In this document: positions 16,941 to 25,892 of the stretch, piece by piece | Numbering within the stretch: position 1 is the first letter of the stretch | How the letters are laid out: every line of letters begins with the position of its first letter | NCBI GenBank assembly: GCA_964399535.1 | Contig: CAYNRE010000046.1 | Coordinates: 165,691-229,690, forward strand | DNA from: CAYNRE01 sp964399535 | GTDB lineage: Bacteria > Planctomycetota > Planctomycetia > Pirellulales > CAYNRE01 | DNA length: 64,000 bases | Reading direction: 5' to 3' | Notes under the pieces: model-generated | The model's database searches: none | What the model was told of the DNA's origin: nothing | What the model saw: the letters and a program-made list of their open reading frames with translations, nothing else | Position numbers and translations under genes: made by a program

Positions 16941-19388
16941 ATGGATGTCGCCGCGCTCATTGAACGGATGCGTCGCCAGCCCTGGTACGCCGGGCAACTG
17001 GTTCACGTCGAGACCTTGCCCACGCGTGCGGGCCGATTTGCCACGCCGCGCCAACCGCTGCCGCCGGCGCTGAGCGCGCTGTTGGCCGCGCGGGGAATCG
17101 AGCAGCTTTACACCCATCAGGTGGCCGCGCTGGAACTGGCCCGCGTGGGCCAGCCCTGGGTGGTGGTGAGCGGCACCGCCAGCGGCAAGACGCTTTGTTA
17201 CCACCTGCCGATTCTGGAAGCCGCCTTGGCCGATCCCGAGGCGCGGGCACTTTACCTGTACCCGACCAAGGCCCTGGCCCAAGACCAACTCAAGGGTTTG
17301 CTCGAGCTGCTCTCGGGCGACGAGGCGCTACACCGGCAAATTCTGGCCGGCGTGTACGACGGCGATACCCCCACGCCCCAGCGGCGGCGAATCAAAGCCG
17401 AAGCGCAGTTGGTGTTGTCGAACCCCGACATGTTGCACGCCTCGGTGCTTCCCTACCACCCTAAGTGGTCGAGGTTTTTCTCCGAGCTGCGCTACGTGGT
17501 GCTCGACGAGGTCCACAATTACCGGGGCATTTTGGGGGCCCACGTGGCGTGCGTGTTGCGGCGGTTGGCCCGAGTGTGTGCCCATTACGGTTCCAACCCG
17601 GTGCTGTTGGCGGCCAGCGCCACGATTGCCAATCCGGGCGAGTTGGTTTCGCGGCTGATCGGCCAGGAAGCGACGGTCATCGACGACGACGGGGCGCCCC
17701 GGGGGCGGAAGTATTTCGCGCTTTGGAACCCCGCGCCGCTGGGCAACGACCAGCTCGCCCGGCGCAGCGCCACCGACGACGCGGTCGAGTGGCTTTCAGC
17801 CGCGGTGCTGGCGGGCGGACAAGCCTTGGCTTTCGCCCGCACGCGCCAGGCCACCGAGCTGTTGCATCGCTACACCGCCGAGCGGCTTACGGCCGAGTGC
17901 TCGCCCTTGGCTGCGCAGGTGCGCGCCTATCGGGGCGGTTACCTGCCCAACGAGCGCCGCGAGATCGAGGCCGGTCTGGCCAGCGGCTCCATCCGCGGAG
18001 TGGCGGCCACCAATGCCTTGGAGCTGGGCGTCGACATCGGTTCGCTCGATGTCTCGCTGCTGGTCGGTTATCCCGGCACCATTGCCAGCACCTGGCAGCA
18101 GGCGGGCCGCAGCGGCCGCCGCCAGGGCGAAAGCCTGACCGTGCTGTTGGCTGGCAACGACCCGATCGATCAGTACCTGCTCCGGCATCCCGATTACTTC
18201 TTTGCCCAGTCGCCCGAACACGCGGCCATCGACCCCGAGAACCCCTACGTTCTCACCTCGCACCTGCGGGCGGCGGCGTTCGAACTGCCATTGGCCGCGG
18301 CCGACACCGTTCGGTTTGGCGAGTTAGCCGAGCCGATCACCGAGCTGCTGGTGGGTGCCAACGAATTGAATGAAATTGGCGGGCGCCGCTATTTCGCGGG
18401 CGACCAGAATCCTTCAGCGCGAATCAACCTGCGCCACATGAGCGACAACACGTTTGCCATCGTGCTGCGGCGCGCCAAGGCCCGGCCGGGCGAGCCGCCA
18501 CCGGTGGGGCGGCGCCGCCGCGACGACGGCCCGCTGGAGCTGGATCACGAGGTGATCGCCAATGTCGATGCGATCAGCGCGCCAGAACTGATTTACCCCG
18601 AGGCTGTTTACCTGCACCACGGCGAGCCCTACTTCGTGCGCGAACTGGACCTGGAAGGCAAAGTGGCCTACGTCGAGCGACACGAAATGGACTACTACAC
18701 ACAGGCCGTTTTGGAAAGCCGGGTGAAACTGGGCCACGAGCGGCAAGCCAGCGCCGGCGCGGGCGACGAGAGTCGCTACGGCGACCTGGAAGTAAGCTGG
18801 CAAACCGTGGCCTTTAAGAAAATCAAGTTCAACACCCGCGAAAACTTGGGGTTGGGGCCAGTCAATATTCCGGCCCAGACGCTACCGAGCACCGGCCTGT
18901 GGATGACTCCCGCTGCCTCGTTGCGCGCGGCGCTGCGGGCCGAGCGACTGCGCACCAGCGAGGCCCTGGTCGGCCTGCGCAATCTGGCCCTGACCGTGTT
19001 GCCGCTGGTGGCCATGTGCGATAGTCGCGACCTGGGCGGGGTGGTCGATAGCCAGAACCTGGGCGCAAGCACCCTGATTCTTTACGACCGTTACCCAGGG
19101 GGGCTGGGCTACTGTGAAAAGGCGTATCATCAGCGCACCGTGCTCTGGCGGCTTTGCAGGCAACTGGTCGACGAGTGCCCCTGCGACCAGGGGTGTCCTA
19201 GTTGTGTCGGGCTGCCCAACTTGCGGCCCGCCATTCACTCCGACCCCGACCTGTCGCGCGGCTACCCCATTCCCGATAAGCGAGCCACCCAGCGGCTGCT
19301 GGCCTTGCTGGTCGAGGCGGCGGAGTCGGAGTCGACGTCAAGCGATTCACTGAGAGCCAGGCCGGCCGCCTTGGCGGCGCTAGGCTAA
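16941..19388 (+). CDS. mrfA: MrfA/YprA-like DEAD/DEAH helicase with DUF1998
   Basis: 815 aa SF2 helicase. Motif I VSGTASGKTLCYHLP (about residues 77-91), motif II DEVH (Asp189-His192), ASATIANPGE (motif III), then the second RecA lobe with NALELGVDIGSLD and QQAGRSGRRQGES. The C-terminal DUF1998 part carries the Cys cluster C746, C748, C752, C755 (CPCDQGCPSC). In Bacillus, MrfA with the exonuclease MrfB repairs mitomycin C lesions; the MrfB-like gene follows here, so the same pathway is inferred. AGGGG lies 10 nt upstream of the ATG. Confidence 0.92.
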   Translation: MDVAALIERMRRQPWYAGQLVHVETLPTRAGRFATPRQPLPPALSALLAARGIEQLYTHQVAALELARVGQPWVVVSGTASGKTLCYHLPILEAALADPEARALYLYPTKALAQDQLKGLLELLSGDEALHRQILAGVYDGDTPTPQRRRIKAEAQLVLSNPDMLHASVLPYHPKWSRFFSELRYVVLDEVHNYRGILGAHVACVLRRLARVCAHYGSNPVLLAASATIANPGELVSRLIGQEATVIDDDGAPRGRKYFALWNPAPLGNDQLARRSATDDAVEWLSAAVLAGGQALAFARTRQATELLHRYTAERLTAECSPLAAQVRAYRGGYLPNERREIEAGLASGSIRGVAATNALELGVDIGSLDVSLLVGYPGTIASTWQQAGRSGRRQGESLTVLLAGNDPIDQYLLRHPDYFFAQSPEHAAIDPENPYVLTSHLRAAAFELPLAAADTVRFGELAEPITELLVGANELNEIGGRRYFAGDQNPSARINLRHMSDNTFAIVLRRAKARPGEPPPVGRRRRDDGPLELDHEVIANVDAISAPELIYPEAVYLHHGEPYFVRELDLEGKVAYVERHEMDYYTQAVLESRVKLGHERQASAGAGDESRYGDLEVSWQTVAFKKIKFNTRENLGLGPVNIPAQTLPSTGLWMTPAASLRAALRAERLRTSEALVGLRNLALTVLPLVAMCDSRDLGGVVDSQNLGASTLILYDRYPGGLGYCEKAYHQRTVLWRLCRQLVDECPCDQGCPSCVGLPNLRPAIHSDPDLSRGYPIPDKRATQRLLALLVEAAESESTSSDSLRARPAALAALG

Positions 19389-19502
19389 CGGTCGTTCGAA
19401 TCACGTTTCCGGGCAGCCGTCGGCCGGTTCTGGCGCAGATTGCTGGCTAGCGGGGCAGGGCAGGGGGCTCGGGGGTTGTTTCGCGTAGCGAAAGGCAGAA
19501 CC
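19389..19502. other. spacer between mrfA- and mrfB-like genes
   Basis: It contains a doubled G-rich motif at 19452-19466. No separate promoter is obvious; co-transcription is likely. Confidence 0.5.
19452..19466 (+). repeat. tandem G-rich motif (GGGCAGGG doubled)
   Basis: Overlapping octamers at 19453-19460 and 19458-19465, followed by more G runs; four G tracts make it a potential G-quadruplex. Confidence 0.7.
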
Positions 19503-20537
19503 GTGACGCTAAGCCAGGCCTTGCGCGAGCGATTGGAAGCCTTGAATCGCCAGCGCCTGGCCGACTCGCCTCGGCCCGGCGACTCGCAAACGGCCCCGTC
19601 GTCGTACACCTCCCTGGTGGGCAACTTCGCCCGTGCCTGCGCGGGTGCTCTGGCCGTGAATGCGGCCGATTCGCACGGAGACTCGCTGCCCAGTCCGAGC
19701 GAGGTGACCAATTTTGCCGGCTCGCACTTGTTATACGAGCAGCCCTTGGCCGCGTTCTGGCGAGGCAGTAGCGGCGTGTGGCAACCCGCCGAGGGCCCGG
19801 CCGAAGACCCGCCGCCGCGGACCGACCAGCTTACGCGCACCTTGCTCCGGCTGCGCGCGATCTGGCCCCATGGGCTGCTGCTCTTCGACCTGGAAACTTG
19901 TGGTCTGGCCGGTTCGCCGATCTTTCTGGCGGGGTTGGTGCGCGAAGGCGGCCAAGGGCCGGTGCTCGAGCAGTTGCTGGCCCGCGATTACAGTGAGGAG
20001 CCGGCGATCCTGGCATCGCTCTGGCAGCGGGTTGCCGAGTGCCAGATGCTGGTTTCGTTCAATGGCAAGTCGTTCGACTGGCCGCTGGTGCAAGATCGGA
20101 GCAATTTACACGGACTGGGGCGCGACATGCGCGGCCGGCGCTCGGCGGCGGGGCCGGTGCAGCCCGCAACCGCACCGCCCCAGGGGCCGCGCGACCCTCG
20201 GCCTCAGCCGCAGCATTGCGACTTGTTGCACCACGCCCGGCGTCGCTGGCGGCAACAGCTTCCCGACTGCAAGCTGCAAACGCTCGAAGGGTACCTCTGC
20301 CGCCGACTGCGGCGCGCCGACGTGCCGGGGCGCGAAATTCCTCAGCGGTACCACCAGTATGTGCGGGAGCGCCAAGCGCACCTGCTCGCGGGCATTCTCT
20401 CGCACAACGCGCTCGATTTGGTCACGCTGGCGCAACTGACCTGGATTCTGGTCAACGAGCCCATCCCGCCGCCGGCCACGAAGGCTCGTCGGGCAGGCAA
20501 CCGCCGTGCCTCGTCCGACGACCAGCAGGCGGCTTAG
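19503..20537 (+). CDS. mrfB: MrfB/YprB-like DEDD exonuclease (ribonuclease H-like fold)
   Basis: 344 aa. The DEDD-type exonuclease motifs are visible: LLFDLETCGL (Asp129, Glu131), LVSFNGKSFDWPLV (Exo II) and SHNALDLVTLAQL (Exo III, His and Asp). This matches the YprB/MrfB family, partner of the YprA/MrfA helicase in mitomycin lesion repair in Bacillus. The long N-terminal part (about 110 residues) is poorly conserved. The GTG at 19503 is chosen for its AGG about 8 nt upstream; the frame begins at 19440. It ends convergently with the TetR gene, 52 nt apart. Confidence 0.88.
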   Translation: MTLSQALRERLEALNRQRLADSPRPGDSQTAPSSYTSLVGNFARACAGALAVNAADSHGDSLPSPSEVTNFAGSHLLYEQPLAAFWRGSSGVWQPAEGPAEDPPPRTDQLTRTLLRLRAIWPHGLLLFDLETCGLAGSPIFLAGLVREGGQGPVLEQLLARDYSEEPAILASLWQRVAECQMLVSFNGKSFDWPLVQDRSNLHGLGRDMRGRRSAAGPVQPATAPPQGPRDPRPQPQHCDLLHHARRRWRQQLPDCKLQTLEGYLCRRLRRADVPGREIPQRYHQYVRERQAHLLAGILSHNALDLVTLAQLTWILVNEPIPPPATKARRAGNRRASSDDQQAA

Positions 20538-20589
20538 TTCCGCGGGCAGTCGCGGGCGGAAATGGTACGGCCCCGGCGCCAAAGGCCTG

Positions 20590-21348
20590 TTAGGTCAGCC
20601 GGTGCTCGGGTGCCGCTCCGCGCAGGCCGTTGTAAAGCAGCTCGGCGACCTGAGCCGCAAGCCGCTCGGCCTCTGCCCGCGATAGTTGGCCAAGTTGGCC
20701 GTCGACGAGCAGGAGCGATAGCCCGTGGACGAGCGACCAGGCCGTGATGGCCAGGGTGCGCACCTCGCCATCGGCGGCCAGACCACGCTGCTGGCAAAGG
20801 GCCAGCGCGTCGGTCAATCGGCCAAAGGCCGCGGCGGCGGCCTGGTCGTACTCGGGAAACTGGCCGGAAGGAAACTGCTCGGGCCCGAAGATCAGCCGGT
20901 AGCTTGCCGGCGAGCCAAGCGCCCAGTGGACATAGGCTCGGCCCAGCCGATGAAACCGTCCGACAGGATCGTCGGCGGGGGCCCCCTGGGCGGCCTGCTC
21001 GAGGGTCTGCGCCAGACGGCGAAACCCGGCGGCGGCCACGGCGGCCAGTAGCGATTGTTTGTCGGCAAAGTGCCGATACGGCGCGGCCGGAGAGACCCCG
21101 GCCGCTCGGGCAACCGCGCGGAGCGTCAGCCGCTGAGGCCCTTGGGCCGCCAAGAGGGTCTCGGCGCCGGCCACGAGCGACTGCCGCAAGTCTTTGTGGT
21201 GATATGCTCTTCGTGGCTTGACCCGGACGCGAGCCTGGCTTCGCGCCGGGCGCCCCGCAGGCTTCTTGGTGCCGCGAGCCGGGCGCGGCCGGCCGGCGGC
21301 TGCCCAGCGCGCCGGCGGAACAAAACTAGCGCGATTTAATGTTGACAC
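20590..21348 (-). CDS. TetR/AcrR-family transcriptional regulator
   Basis: 252 aa. The N-terminal HTH is clear: LVAGAETLLAAQGPQRLTLR, then AVARAAGVSPAAPYRHFADK (about residues 62-95), followed by a helical ligand/dimer domain of the WHG/TetR_C_33 type with WALGSPASYRLIFGPE and AWSLVHGLSLLL. A 45-residue Arg/Lys/Pro-rich tail precedes the HTH. The start is a GTG at 21348, inside the divergent promoter/operator region, so the transcript may be nearly leaderless or the true start lies downstream. Divergent to a small membrane protein that it probably represses. Confidence 0.88.
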   Translation of the reverse strand: MSTLNRASFVPPARWAAAGRPRPARGTKKPAGRPARSQARVRVKPRRAYHHKDLRQSLVAGAETLLAAQGPQRLTLRAVARAAGVSPAAPYRHFADKQSLLAAVAAAGFRRLAQTLEQAAQGAPADDPVGRFHRLGRAYVHWALGSPASYRLIFGPEQFPSGQFPEYDQAAAAAFGRLTDALALCQQRGLAADGEVRTLAITAWSLVHGLSLLLVDGQLGQLSRAEAERLAAQVAELLYNGLRGAAPEHRLT

Positions 21349-21389
21349 TGTTTACTTTCTGGCTAGAATCCGATGTTAACAGTGTAATC
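21340..21389. promoter_or_regulatory. divergent promoter with TetR-type operator
   Basis: On the plus strand TTGACA (21342-21347), 16 nt, TAGAAT (21364-21369) forms a strong promoter for the gene at 21418. ACACTGTT (21345-21352) and AACAGTGT (21378-21385) are perfect inverted repeats that bracket it, and each overlaps a TGTTrACA box (21340-21347, 21374-21381). Repressor binding there would block both directions. Confidence 0.7.
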
Positions 21390-21417
21390 ATTGGTTTCGC
21401 TCGCGGGAGAGGTTGCC

Positions 21418-21792
21418 ATGAACCTTGTGGCTTTTCAGCCCGTCCTGCAACTCGTGGCCGCGCAACCGGTACTCTTGGCCTTGATTTTGCCGTTGGCCGG
21501 CCTGCTCGTTGCATTGCTGCTCACGCTAACCGTCGTGGGCCTGGTCCAGTGGCGCAGGGTCGCCGAGTCGGCTCAGCTTACCGAGCTGAAACGAGACCTG
21601 GCCTCGCTGGGCTGGGCGGCCGACGACGTTTGCCGCGCCGTCGAGGCCCTTCCTGCCCCAAGTGGCTTGCGGCGCTCGTCCCGGCACCGCTTCGCGGGGC
21701 CACTCTCCAACGAAGGAAGCCCGCCCGCGACTGCCCCGGCGGCGGCCCGGCAACCGCACCCTCGGGCTCGCCGACACTTGGGGTGTTGCTGA
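21418..21792 (+). CDS. small single-pass membrane protein, unknown function
   Basis: 124 aa. One long hydrophobic segment (about residues 10-40, LVAAQPVLLALILPLAGLLV onward) is followed by WRRVAESAQLTELKRDLASL, a helix, then a Ser/Pro/Arg-rich tail of about 50 residues. I recognise no family. The ATG at 21418 has GGGAGAGG 5 nt upstream and sits about 42 nt after the predicted start site. It is the likely target of the divergent TetR regulator. Confidence 0.7.
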   Translation: MNLVAFQPVLQLVAAQPVLLALILPLAGLLVALLLTLTVVGLVQWRRVAESAQLTELKRDLASLGWAADDVCRAVEALPAPSGLRRSSRHRFAGPLSNEGSPPATAPAAARQPHPRARRHLGCC

Positions 21793-21813
21793 AGTCTCGC
21801 CATCGAGCGAGGG

Positions 21814-23202
21814 CTAGAACAACTCGGCAATCGGCGTGCCGCCGTTGTTGATCGGCACCGGGCGCCCGGCCAGATTGGTAAAATGCCCCTCGAGGCCAAT
21901 GCCAAGCACGCGGTAAATCGTGGCGAGCACGTCGGCCGGCATCAGCGGGCGCTGGGCGGGGTACTCGCCCTTGGGGCTCGAAGCCCCCACGACCCGGCCC
22001 CCCTGCACTCCGCCCCCGCCAATCAACACGCTCATCACGTTGCCCCAGTGATCGCGGCCGGGGGTTCCCATGCTGCGCGGCGGGCCGCCGTTGCCGCCGT
22101 CGTTCATGCGGGGCGTGCGGCTGAATTCGCCCATGACCACCACCAGGGTCGATTCGAGCAGGCCCCGTTCGTCCAGGTCTTCGACCAGCGTGGCGATGCT
22201 GCGATCCATGGTGGGCAGGCGGCTGTTCATGCCGCTTTCGCAGTCCCAGTGATGATCCCAGCCGCCGTTATGAATGGTGACAAACGTGACGCCCGCCTCG
22301 ACGAGCCGCCGAGCCAACAGGGCACACTGGCCGTAGTGGTCGCGCCCGTAGCGCTCGCGCAGGGCCGGGTCTTCGCGCTGAATATCGAAGGCCTGCCGCG
22401 CGGCTTCACCGGTCACCAGGTCGAAGGCCTGTTGGTTGAACGAATCGACCCCGTCCATTAAGCGGTGGCGATCCACGTCGTGCCGCAAGCGGTCCAGATC
22501 GCCCAATAGCGTGCGGCGATCTTCCAACCGCTCGCTGGAAAGCTGCTCGACCAGGTTCAGGTTAGGAACTCGAAACTTCTCGTCGTTCGGATCGCCGCCG
22601 GCGTCGAACGGGTTGTACGACACGCCCAGGTAGGCCCCGCTGGTGTAGCCGGGGGCCAGCCCCACGGTCATGCCCTTGGGAACCGCCACGTAAGGTGGCA
22701 GGCCCGGCCGGTTGGCGCCCCGCAGCCGGGCCACGATCGAACCCACCGAGGGATACTGCGGGTCGAGTTGCGAGGCGTTTGAGCCCAGGTAGCCGGTCAG
22801 CATCCAGTGGGCGGCGGCGAAGTGGTCGCCGTGTCCGTGGTGCACGCTGCGCAGGATCGACATCCGATCCATGATTCGGCTATGGCCAACCAGCAGCTCA
22901 TTGAGCTCGATCCCCGGCACGTTGCTGGCAATGGTGCCGAAGGGGCCGCGAAATTCCGCTGGGGCCAAGGGCTTGGGATCGTAGGTTTCCAGGTGCGAGG
23001 GGCCGCCGTCGAGCCAGTAAAGAATGACCGACTTGGGGTTGCCCGTGGCCTGCGGGCTGTTGGTCGCCGCGGCGGCACGTTGGCGCATCAGGTCGCCCAG
23101 GCTTAGTCCGCCGGCGAGGCCCAAAACACCGGCCTTGAGAAAATCGCGCCGCGGACGCCGATCGCAATAGCCGCTCGGTCGACCTCCCCAAACGGTTAAC
23201 AT
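21814..23202 (-). CDS. DUF1501 protein, Tat-exported
   Basis: 462 aa member of DUF1501, a family greatly expanded in planctomycetes and related in fold to sulfatases and alkaline phosphatases. The Tat motif RRDFLKAGVLGLAGG (residues 18-32) directs export. Blocks typical of the family: SVILYWLDGGPSHLETYDPK, HSRIMDRMSILRSVHHGHGD, YVAVPKG, TFVTIHNGGWDHHWD and VVVMGEFSRTPRMN. Catalytic activity has not been shown for most members. It lies downstream of a PEP-CTERM gene but separated from it by a terminator. Confidence 0.92.
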   Translation of the reverse strand: MLTVWGGRPSGYCDRRPRRDFLKAGVLGLAGGLSLGDLMRQRAAAATNSPQATGNPKSVILYWLDGGPSHLETYDPKPLAPAEFRGPFGTIASNVPGIELNELLVGHSRIMDRMSILRSVHHGHGDHFAAAHWMLTGYLGSNASQLDPQYPSVGSIVARLRGANRPGLPPYVAVPKGMTVGLAPGYTSGAYLGVSYNPFDAGGDPNDEKFRVPNLNLVEQLSSERLEDRRTLLGDLDRLRHDVDRHRLMDGVDSFNQQAFDLVTGEAARQAFDIQREDPALRERYGRDHYGQCALLARRLVEAGVTFVTIHNGGWDHHWDCESGMNSRLPTMDRSIATLVEDLDERGLLESTLVVVMGEFSRTPRMNDGGNGGPPRSMGTPGRDHWGNVMSVLIGGGGVQGGRVVGASSPKGEYPAQRPLMPADVLATIYRVLGIGLEGHFTNLAGRPVPINNGGTPIAELF

Positions 23203-23528
23203 GGCGATACCTCCGCTTAGCGGCCGGCAGTGCGCGGGTCACTCGGGCGACTGTCGCCGGACACCCTTGACTCGCCCTGGCCACAGGCTCGGTAGGCGAA
23301 TCGCACCCCGACCCATCAACGCGTGAGCATATCCCAGGGGGAATCTTTGGTCCAGCTAGCGGGGGGAATGGCCCTGGTTTGGCCGGCTTGCGCGGCCTCC
23401 GCGAGGCCCAACGGACCCGCTCGCAATGACTGAACCAATCAGCGGAGGCGATCAAACAAAAGCCGGGGCGCCCGGAGGAGCCCCGGCTAGGGATTGCGAA
23501 GCGTCGCCGTCGTTTCGGCTTACCCCGC
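23203..23528. other. gap between PEP-CTERM and DUF1501 genes
   Basis: No gene. It holds the terminator at 23450-23488; the rest (23203-23449) must contain the DUF1501 promoter, which I cannot place. Confidence 0.5.
23450..23488 (-). terminator. rho-independent terminator after the PEP-CTERM gene
   Basis: A perfect 9-bp stem (23461-23469 with 23480-23488, AGCCGGGGC/GCCCCGGCT), 10-nt loop, followed on the minus strand by TTTGTTTGAT. It lies 40 nt after the stop codon of the 23529-24194 gene. Confidence 0.75.
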
Positions 23529-24194
23529 TCAGGGTTGCGCCCGGCGCCGAGCAGGCCTGCCTCGCCGTCTTCGCCAAACGGCACCAACGGCAAGACTAGC
23601 CAGGGCCGTGCCCCCCAGCGCCAACGAACTGGGCTCGGGGACCTCGGTCAATACGATCGGAAACGTCGAACCGTCGATCAGCCGGGCCTCGCCCAGGATC
23701 AGGTTCGGGTCGCCCAGCGGCAACCGTGAAGAAACAAACACCCCCGGCAGCTCGACCATCGGGGGGCTTCCGACGGTGGGAATCGGGTTCTCGAAGTGGA
23801 TGTTGAATTCAGTGCCCCCTTGGGTGTCGAACAAGTAACCCGTCGGCGGCGGAAACATGGTGTCGTCGAAAATGTGCGTGTCACCCCCCAGGGCGGTCGA
23901 CGCCCCGGGACCGCCGAACAGCCGCAGGTCGGTCAGGTAAAGATCCTCAATCGGCGTCATCGGATCGGGGATGAAGATGGCGGTTTGCGGCGGCGGATCG
24001 CCCAAGCCATAGGTAATGCACAGGCTCACGTCGTAATGATTGAAGAGGGCCTGGACCCCCGGCAGAAACCAGGTCCCAGTCTTCACGCTCTTCCACTCCG
24101 TGCGAATCCAGAGGGCGGAGGCCGGTTCGGGAACCAGCCAAATCGCCAGGGCGGCCATCCACAATAGATGGCGTTTCAAAGCAGACGTTCTCAT
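23529..24194 (-). CDS. PEP-CTERM secreted protein
   Basis: 221 aa. A signal peptide (HLLWMAALAIWLVPEPASA) is followed by a beta-rich domain of unknown type and a C-terminal PEP-CTERM signal: VPEPSSLALGGTALASLAVG plus VWRRRRGR, i.e. PEP motif, hydrophobic helix and basic tail. Such proteins are cleaved and anchored or released by an exosortase; none is in the window. The ATG at 24194 was preferred over the ATG at 24224 because GGGAGGAA lies about 12 nt upstream. Confidence 0.85.
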   Translation of the reverse strand: MRTSALKRHLLWMAALAIWLVPEPASALWIRTEWKSVKTGTWFLPGVQALFNHYDVSLCITYGLGDPPPQTAIFIPDPMTPIEDLYLTDLRLFGGPGASTALGGDTHIFDDTMFPPPTGYLFDTQGGTEFNIHFENPIPTVGSPPMVELPGVFVSSRLPLGDPNLILGEARLIDGSTFPIVLTEVPEPSSLALGGTALASLAVGAVWRRRRGRPARRRAQP

Positions 24195-24679
24195 GGCGAG
24201 CGTTCCTCCCAAGTTTGAAGGCACTCGAAGCCGCGCCCGGAATTGCCCGGTCGTGACGGGCGGTGAGCGACCGCGGCTGGGATGGTACCCCCCCGCGGGG
24301 CCAGAGTACAGAAAATTCCGCGCGGAGTGCGGGACGGAGTCGGCGGCCGGCCTGATAGGTCAGGGTTGGGGGGGCGCTTTCCGGCGCGAAGTGGGGCACA
24401 GGCTGGTTGCCCGCCGGCGGCTACCGAGCGACGGCGCAAAGCAAGGCCTGCGGGCCGCGCCCTCGAAAGTGCTTCCCCGCTCCGCGGGTTCCTGAGCGAC
24501 GATCGGGAGGCGAATCGGCCAGCCGGGGCGTTTCGCCCGAAGCTCAGCCGTTCCAGAGCCCCGCTTGGCTTGCGACCTGGGCTGGTTGGCTGGCAGCCCG
24601 GGTCTGGAAGCCGTGGCCGGAAGACGCTGCTGAGGGAACCAGGGTTTGGGCCCAATCCACCCGCTTGCGTGGCCAGTCG
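24195..24679. other. 485-bp gap, nothing recognised
   Basis: High-GC sequence between a DUF1559 gene and a PEP-CTERM gene on the same strand. Overlapping open frames on both strands lack family similarity and ribosome binding sites. Confidence 0.5.
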
Positions 24680-25729
24680 CTAGTATTCGCCGATCGGTTC
24701 GCTGCCGGCGCGGGTGCCAAGGGCCCGCCAGACCGGAAGCGCAATGTTGTTGGCCACGCTGCGCACGGAGCCGTCCATGAGGGCCACGTTGACGATCGAG
24801 GGGTGGTAGCTTCGCGCGGTAATCGCGGCATACGTGCGCTGCGTTGCGCTCTGTCCCTCTTGGCGCGAGTTGTAGTCGACGTCGTACTTCAGGCCGTCGG
24901 TGTGTACGTAGCTGACGACGGTGTTGGGCGCGAACACAGTGGTAATTCCGCTATGGTGCACCCGGCCGTCGCACCATTCGGTGTGGCCCGTATTGTCGTT
25001 GCGGGTCGGTCCCAGTTTGAACTGCGCCCCGGTCGCCAGGGCCGCCACGGCGGCGATATCGACTGGGGCCGTTTCGCCCGGGTCGGCCGTGTTGCGGTAG
25101 TACGAGGTGAAGCACTTTACTTCCGCGGCAGCCAGCGTGTTGGAGAGTCCGTCGGCAATGCTGGCCGGCCGAATCTTGGCGTTGGGAAAGAACACGCCGT
25201 CGCCACCGCGATTGGTCACCGGGTCGAAGACCAGCCAGGTGCCGAAGTTAAAGCCGTAGCACTGCGGATAGATGTATGGCTTGCCGGCGTTCATGCGGAC
25301 GGTGTCGCCCGGATCGCTGGGGCAAAGGTAAACCGGCACCCGCATCGTGGGAATGTTCGTGGCCAATTGCGAATCCCAGGAAACATCCAGCCGAACTTTC
25401 TCATAGGCGGCCGATTGTTCCAGGTAGGGTAGCAGCCGCCCGTGAATCGACCAGGAGCCGTTGTTGCCCGAGAGCACCGTGTGGGGAGTAATGCAGAAGC
25501 TGGGAGGGTATTGGGCGATGGCCGATTCGTAGTTGGCCAGCCCGAGCACGACTTGCCGCAGGTTGTTCTGGCACTGGCTGCGACGAGCCGCTTCCCGGGC
25601 CGCCTGCACCGCGGGCAAGAGCAGCGCGATCAGAATGCCAATGATGGCGATCACGACCAACAGCTCGACCAAGGTGAAACCTCTCGAAGGTTTACCGTTA
25701 GCGGCGCGGCCACCGGGTACGAACGTCAT
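24680..25729 (-). CDS. DUF1559 pseudopilin-like protein
   Basis: 349 aa. A class III signal RGFTLVELLVVIAIIGILIA (residues about 16-35, cleavage after the Gly) followed by LLPAVQAAREAARRSQCQNN defines the planctomycete DUF1559 family, whose N-terminus is processed by a prepilin peptidase. The C-terminus has the family's Asp-Gly block VALMDGSVRSVANN. It probably assembles or is displayed through a type II/IV-like system, though the function of the family is unknown. The ATG at 25729 has GAGGGA upstream. A sigma-54-like promoter and paired palindromes precede it, and a kinase/activator pair is divergent. Confidence 0.92.
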   Translation of the reverse strand: MTFVPGGRAANGKPSRGFTLVELLVVIAIIGILIALLLPAVQAAREAARRSQCQNNLRQVVLGLANYESAIAQYPPSFCITPHTVLSGNNGSWSIHGRLLPYLEQSAAYEKVRLDVSWDSQLATNIPTMRVPVYLCPSDPGDTVRMNAGKPYIYPQCYGFNFGTWLVFDPVTNRGGDGVFFPNAKIRPASIADGLSNTLAAAEVKCFTSYYRNTADPGETAPVDIAAVAALATGAQFKLGPTRNDNTGHTEWCDGRVHHSGITTVFAPNTVVSYVHTDGLKYDVDYNSRQEGQSATQRTYAAITARSYHPSIVNVALMDGSVRSVANNIALPVWRALGTRAGSEPIGEY

Positions 25730-25781
25730 CGCGGGTCCCTCGCTGAATTTGCTGTTAGGTGCATTCGGTGGGGCCGCCTTC

Positions 25782-25797
25782 TGCACTTCCTGTGCCG
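25782..25797 (-). promoter_or_regulatory. sigma-54-type (-24/-12) promoter of the DUF1559 gene
   Basis: On the minus strand: CGGCACAGGAAGTGCA. Against the consensus TGGCAC-N5-TTGCW it keeps GGCAC and TGCA with the exact GG-N10-GC spacing; two positions differ. Transcription would start near 25770, 41 nt before the ATG. Confidence 0.65.
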
Positions 25798-25892
25798 TGC
25801 TTGAACGAAGCAGGCTCCGGGTCTTTTTCGCCCCAGTTGAACAGTGACGCCCGTCGGATGGAAATCGTGCGCCAGCCGCTAGCACGACGCAG

